From Pseudomonas vanderleydeniana (lineage in GTDB: Bacteria > Pseudomonadota > Gammaproteobacteria > Pseudomonadales > Pseudomonadaceae), in NCBI RefSeq assembly GCF_014268755.2, contig NZ_CP077093.1, positions 4,638,001 through 4,702,000 on the forward strand: a DNA stretch of 64,000 nt. Direction: 5' to 3'. Positions 60,377-64,000 of the stretch are shown here, one piece after another (the stretch's first letter is position 1; the number at the start of each line of letters is the position of its first letter). Under the pieces are notes generated by a model, which saw only the letters and a list, made by a program, of their open reading frames with translations, did no database searches and had not been told where the DNA came from. The translations under genes were made by a program, and so were the position numbers.

Positions 60377-62524
60377 ATGGAGAGCTCCCACTACGGCGGC
60401 GCGCACTACCCAAGCGCGCTGGTCGACTGGGCTGGTCATCACTCGGGGGGAGTGAAGCGACTACTCGATAAGAATAGCGGCCAGCCAAATAAACAACTTC
60501 TGCGGACAAACCTTCTATCGCGCCTTGAAGACTGGGCTAATCAACTACCCTCGGGCGCATCAACCGTCCCGCGGGTAGTTTTGTTGGTTGGAGGCCCAGG
60601 AAACGGCAAGACTGAAGCTATCGAGTCCACAATCCTGTGGCTAGATAAAAGCCTCGGTTGTGATGGGAAGCTCGTCGACAAACTGTCCCAATCATTCCAC
60701 CCCTCAAGTGGCTTAGCTGTTCCTCGCAGGGTGACTGTTGATGCTGGAAAACTAGCAAGCAGTGATAGCAGCCTGAGCTTAGAAATCGTTCAGGATGCTT
60801 CTGCCACGGCAGGACATGAAGGCGATAGCGCATCGCTCCTTCTTATAAAAGAGCTCAGCAGCCTCATAGGCAAGTCTCACTCTAGCGCCTACCTTTGTTG
60901 CGTCAACCGAGGAGTCCTTGATGACGCGCTGATCCATGCCATAGACAACAATCTCAATGAAGCGAGAACTCTTCTGGAGGGCATAACCCAGGCAGTTAGC
61001 TTGGCGCACGACGCCCCATCATGCTGGCCGCTCAAAGGATTTCCATCCGTTGCTGTCTGGCCCATGGACGCAGAGTCGCTGCTGGTAGAGCCAGACGACG
61101 GCTCCGATGCACCTGCGGATATCCTCATCGGCCAGGCCACCACGACCGAACTGTGGCCTGCGAAAGGTTCCTGCCCAGCGGGAGATCGTTGCCCTTTCTG
61201 TGCTAGCCAAGCGATTCTTTCACGCCCAGAGCACAAGGCAGCCCTTCTGCGCACACTGCGCTGGTACGAGCTGGCCAGTGGCAAGCGATGGAGCTTCCGA
61301 GACCTGTTCTCCCTAACCTCTTACCTACTTGCTGGCCATCATCCAGCTGTCAGCACTTCAACTGGATCTCTCCGCCAAGCTACTCCATGCGAATGGGCTG
61401 CAAACCTTGTTTTACTGGAGCAAAAAGCTAGCTCAATCACGAAGCCTGGCAAGCAGTACCTCACTGCACCCTTTTATCTGGCGACGTCAGGGTACCAGCA
61501 CGCCTTGTTCCATCAATGGGACAAAGGCGTAGCTAGCTCACTAGGCACCGACCTCAAAGAGCTAGGACTCGATAAGGACCTCGGTTTAGAAGAGTCCAGA
61601 ACACTACTGGGCCTCAAGCATTTTCTTTCGGAGCGTAATGGCCACTACCTTCCCGCAACCATCGCCCCCTTGCTGGAGGGAATCGTCGAGACCTTGGACC
61701 CTGCATTTGCCAGTCCAGACAGTGAAGTTGCCGTAAGTGCCCGCAGCACGATCCTATTGGGCGATCTAGATATGCGCTTCAGTCGCTCCCTCTCGGGAGG
61801 CATCGAGTTCATCAGGAAGTACCAGGTACTCTCGCCGAACGAACTGGAAGTGCTCAAGCGCCTTTCTCTCGCAGATACTCGGCTTTCAGACCCAATAGTT
61901 CGACGCAAAAAGCCTGCGGCAGCCAGCCGAGTCCAGCATATCCTGCGCGACTTCGCCTGCCGTCTGGTCCGAAGGAGCATATGCACCCGAACTGCTGCTG
62001 TAGCAGACGCACCAATCCTGCAGGCCTTCCAACAAGTCGTGGAGGATGACGACAAGCATAGGCACCTCTACGAGGTGGTCAGACAGGTGAAGGATCTGCT
62101 CAACACCGGCCAGGAGTTCGAGGTTTCGTTGACGACCACGTTCGGACAGCCCCTTCCTCCTCGCCAACGCCAAGCAACATTGGTCGTGCAACAGAGCCCG
62201 GTCAGGACATTCCCTCAAGACACGGCAGGCCGCCCACGGCCGCCCATCTGCTACTTAAAGGTAGGTAAAGGTAACTCGGCCCAACCCGTCCCACTGACCT
62301 ACGACCTATTCAAGGCCGTCAAGGAGCTGGAAAGAGGTCTTTCTCCGGCAGCTCTCCCAAGGACTGTCGTGGCATTGCTAGATACTGCCAAGGCTCGCCT
62401 ATCTGGCCCAATCGTCCGGGATAAGGACTTACTTGAAGATGCCAAGATGCGTATTGGCGCAGATGGCACTGTAGTAGGTCTTTCGTGGAATGGCTTTGTT
62501 GCAGCCAAGGAGAATGGGCTATGA
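60377..62524 (+). CDS. large P-loop ATPase of a methyltransferase-linked defence operon
   Basis: 715 residues, AGGAG upstream of the ATG. The Walker A motif is GGPGNGKT at residues 72-79, within LLVGGPGNGKTEAIE. A sensor-like CCVNRGVLDDAL follows at about 174-185, as in AAA+ or STAND-type proteins. A cysteine group (C266, C272, C275 in GSCPAGDRCPFCASQ) may bind zinc. The C-terminal half shows no known domain. Its stop overlaps the start of the next gene (ATGA). Together with the methyltransferase it may correspond to a Druantia type II gene set, but I do not recognise the protein with certainty. Confidence 0.75.
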   Translation: MESSHYGGAHYPSALVDWAGHHSGGVKRLLDKNSGQPNKQLLRTNLLSRLEDWANQLPSGASTVPRVVLLVGGPGNGKTEAIESTILWLDKSLGCDGKLVDKLSQSFHPSSGLAVPRRVTVDAGKLASSDSSLSLEIVQDASATAGHEGDSASLLLIKELSSLIGKSHSSAYLCCVNRGVLDDALIHAIDNNLNEARTLLEGITQAVSLAHDAPSCWPLKGFPSVAVWPMDAESLLVEPDDGSDAPADILIGQATTTELWPAKGSCPAGDRCPFCASQAILSRPEHKAALLRTLRWYELASGKRWSFRDLFSLTSYLLAGHHPAVSTSTGSLRQATPCEWAANLVLLEQKASSITKPGKQYLTAPFYLATSGYQHALFHQWDKGVASSLGTDLKELGLDKDLGLEESRTLLGLKHFLSERNGHYLPATIAPLLEGIVETLDPAFASPDSEVAVSARSTILLGDLDMRFSRSLSGGIEFIRKYQVLSPNELEVLKRLSLADTRLSDPIVRRKKPAAASRVQHILRDFACRLVRRSICTRTAAVADAPILQAFQQVVEDDDKHRHLYEVVRQVKDLLNTGQEFEVSLTTTFGQPLPPRQRQATLVVQQSPVRTFPQDTAGRPRPPICYLKVGKGNSAQPVPLTYDLFKAVKELERGLSPAALPRTVVALLDTAKARLSGPIVRDKDLLEDAKMRIGADGTVVGLSWNGFVAAKENGL

Positions 62525-64000
62525 GTCTTGCAGACTTCAAACAAGCGCCTTGGGGGCGCTCTCATAAAAAGTATCAGGAGTCAGCTCTTTCAATCAGCCC
62601 AGCGCCGGAGTACGCAAGCTCAGAGGTACTGCTTGCTTCGCTGTACCGTGCCATCGGTTTTGGCTCCTTGAGTGAGGGCGCGATCCCACAAGCGGGACGT
62701 GACCTGGATAAAGATATCCAGAAACGCCGCGAAAAGAGACAAGCTGCTCCCGAGGGTGCGGTTGTGGACGTTGAAGCATGGAACACTGTTCTCCATGGGG
62801 TGCTGGAAAGCCCAAAGCTTCCAAACCAATCCTCCAAACGCTTCCTGCAGGTCACGCCAATAGTGCCAGGAATGGCATTGTTTTCCGGGTCCGCCCGGCT
62901 AAGTGGCAACTCATGGGTGGCAGGCAGCTTGATACGCCGCATGGTTTGCCTGGGCTCTCCTAGCCTAGAGTCCGCACAAAAACTATGGAAAAAACTCTTC
63001 ATTGCGTTGAGCGTCAATGAAAATGACGATGTTTTCGCTCGCTGGCTCGACCAAGAAACATCGTCTTGGAACTTAGGACCAGATAGCTGGGACTTCTCCC
63101 CAATTACCGAAGATGAAATGGTACCGGAAACACCAGATATTCATGGATTGGCATTCCTTCCAGCACGAAGATTCGCCAAGGATCTGGACTCCATTATCCA
63201 AGCGAAAGGATCCATGACCCGCAGGCAATGGACCAGCCTGCTGGAAGCAATACTACGCTTGGGTGCAGCGTCCCACGTCATATGGTTATGTGATGTCCAT
63301 GCCCGGACCTGGAGCTGCCTATCAGCAGCACTCGGTGGTAGCACCTCCCCATCCAGCGAAGAGGAAGCAAGGCACGCCATATTCCCGCAGGCGCCTCAAT
63401 ACATGGCGTATGGCGGCAAGGCCCTCCAAGGTATTAAGGACAAGATCTCCACTTACCTCAATGCCCGACTGGGAATCAACGCCCTGCTTTGGTCACTAGA
63501 TCAGATTGAGGCGCCCTATACTGGCAGCCTCGCCACGAGCGCAGGGCTTGCCGGGCTCTGCCAACATATCCGCATCTATCAGGCCAAGCTCAATAGCCTA
63601 AATACAGCGGAAACAATCATCGATCTGCGCGAGCAAGAATCACGAGCACTGTTGTGCAAGAAGGGGATCGGCTCCAACCTAATGGAGTTCACACGACATG
63701 TCCTCGGGCAGCGCCAGACAGCAGCTCCACTGCTAAGAGGCTATGACCAAGGATACATCCTTAGGAAAAATGGAAGTAGCTCCTCCAGCCCGTGGATAGT
63801 ATCCCTAGGTCCAGTTGCCGTGCTCGCCCTAGTGCACTGTGCTCTTGCTGGAATGGGTGGCCCCCGCTCCGTCCACCGATTGGGCCAGCATCTCGAGGCC
63901 TACGGTGTAGCTGTAGACAAGCACGACATAGCAAGGAACGACCTAGGTCACCAGCTGAGAATGCTCGGCCTTGTACTCGACAGCCCCGACGCAGAGAGCG
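62521..64000 (+). CDS. large protein of the same operon, 3' end outside window
   Basis: The frame opens at ATG 62521, overlapping the ATPase stop by four bases, and remains open to the window end (493 codons seen). It begins MSLADFKQAPWGRSHKKYQE. No catalytic motif is visible. The last part has a helical, winged-helix-like look (VHCALAGMGGPRSVHRLGQH, then LGHQLRMLGLVLDSPDAE). Tight coupling to the ATPase indicates that they work together in fixed ratio. Family unknown to me; a DruG-like component is one hypothesis. Confidence 0.7.
   Translation, partial: MSLADFKQAPWGRSHKKYQESALSISPAPEYASSEVLLASLYRAIGFGSLSEGAIPQAGRDLDKDIQKRREKRQAAPEGAVVDVEAWNTVLHGVLESPKLPNQSSKRFLQVTPIVPGMALFSGSARLSGNSWVAGSLIRRMVCLGSPSLESAQKLWKKLFIALSVNENDDVFARWLDQETSSWNLGPDSWDFSPITEDEMVPETPDIHGLAFLPARRFAKDLDSIIQAKGSMTRRQWTSLLEAILRLGAASHVIWLCDVHARTWSCLSAALGGSTSPSSEEEARHAIFPQAPQYMAYGGKALQGIKDKISTYLNARLGINALLWSLDQIEAPYTGSLATSAGLAGLCQHIRIYQAKLNSLNTAETIIDLREQESRALLCKKGIGSNLMEFTRHVLGQRQTAAPLLRGYDQGYILRKNGSSSSSPWIVSLGPVAVLALVHCALAGMGGPRSVHRLGQHLEAYGVAVDKHDIARNDLGHQLRMLGLVLDSPDAES

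Overview
The window looks like an accessory region of a Pseudomonas genome (fluorescens/putida type), most likely inside an integrating conjugative element (ICE). The evidence is a block of ICE backbone genes at 52.8-57.0 kb (SSB, DUF3158, PFL_4669 family, TraD coupling protein), plasmid/ICE-style umuDC (rulAB), several IS3-family elements, and metabolic and defence cargo whose base composition changes from block to block. No rRNA, tRNA or CRISPR array was seen, and no integrase or att site is visible, so the ends of the element lie outside.

Layout. 0-2.8 kb: AT-rich genes, namely the C-terminal part of a STAS-like (DUF4325) protein, a small membrane protein and a HEPN-motif protein, then a small hypothetical gene. 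3.0-5.0 kb: an intact lipoprotein DNA/RNA non-specific endonuclease, a vapBC toxin-antitoxin pair and a truncated duplicate of the gene at 14.9 kb. 5.1-7.7 kb: an AraC regulator, an alpha/beta hydrolase and a decayed ISL3 transposase. 7.8-14.7 kb: an amino-acid catabolic cluster with a zinc deacylase, an ABC binding protein, a DauB-like (ornithine cyclodeaminase family) dehydrogenase, a DauR-like regulator, RidA, an amino-acid permease and an aminotransferase. 15.8-16.4 kb: a broken second copy of the nuclease. 16.4-32.1 kb: a large catabolic cluster with two divergent operons (flavin reductase, cupin, alcohol dehydrogenase, DUF1185; and FAH, VOC, aldehyde dehydrogenase, FAD hydroxylase), a GntR regulator with palindromic sites at both divergent promoters, and an outer-membrane/RND set (DUF1302, DUF1329, YCF48-like, MMPL/RND). 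32.2-41.5 kb: two complete IS3-family elements flank a dxs / 3-hydroxyisobutyrate-dehydrogenase-like / thiD operon and a GlxA-MAPEG-GNAT group. 41.5-41.8 kb: a third, doubly truncated nuclease copy. 42.1-46.3 kb: a PhoD-like phosphatase, two hypothetical genes and an IS remnant. 46.4-48.9 kb: an SOS divergon (umuDC and an SRAP/HMCES protein) around a perfect LexA box. 49-52.4 kb: small orphan genes, including a DUF6124 gene with a structured leader and an MbcA/ParS-like antitoxin domain. 52.8-57.0 kb: ICE backbone. 57.3-64.0 kb: a defence region with an HNH endonuclease, a C5-cytosine DNA methyltransferase, a 715-residue ATPase and a translationally coupled large protein that runs off the window.

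How it fits together. The three nuclease copies sit at the boundaries of the cargo blocks, which suggests that the island grew by successive recombination at this gene. The amino-acid cluster probably takes up a guanidino or N-acylated amino acid, deacylates it and oxidises or transaminates the product, with RidA clearing reactive imines. The 16-32 kb cluster looks like hydroxylation, ring cleavage and hydrolysis of a hydrophobic or aromatic compound, with its own outer-membrane and RND transport. The right-hand end is the best candidate for a little-described system: methyltransferase, ATPase and large protein in one tight operon, possibly Druantia type II-like, but the diagnostic helicase would lie beyond base 64000.
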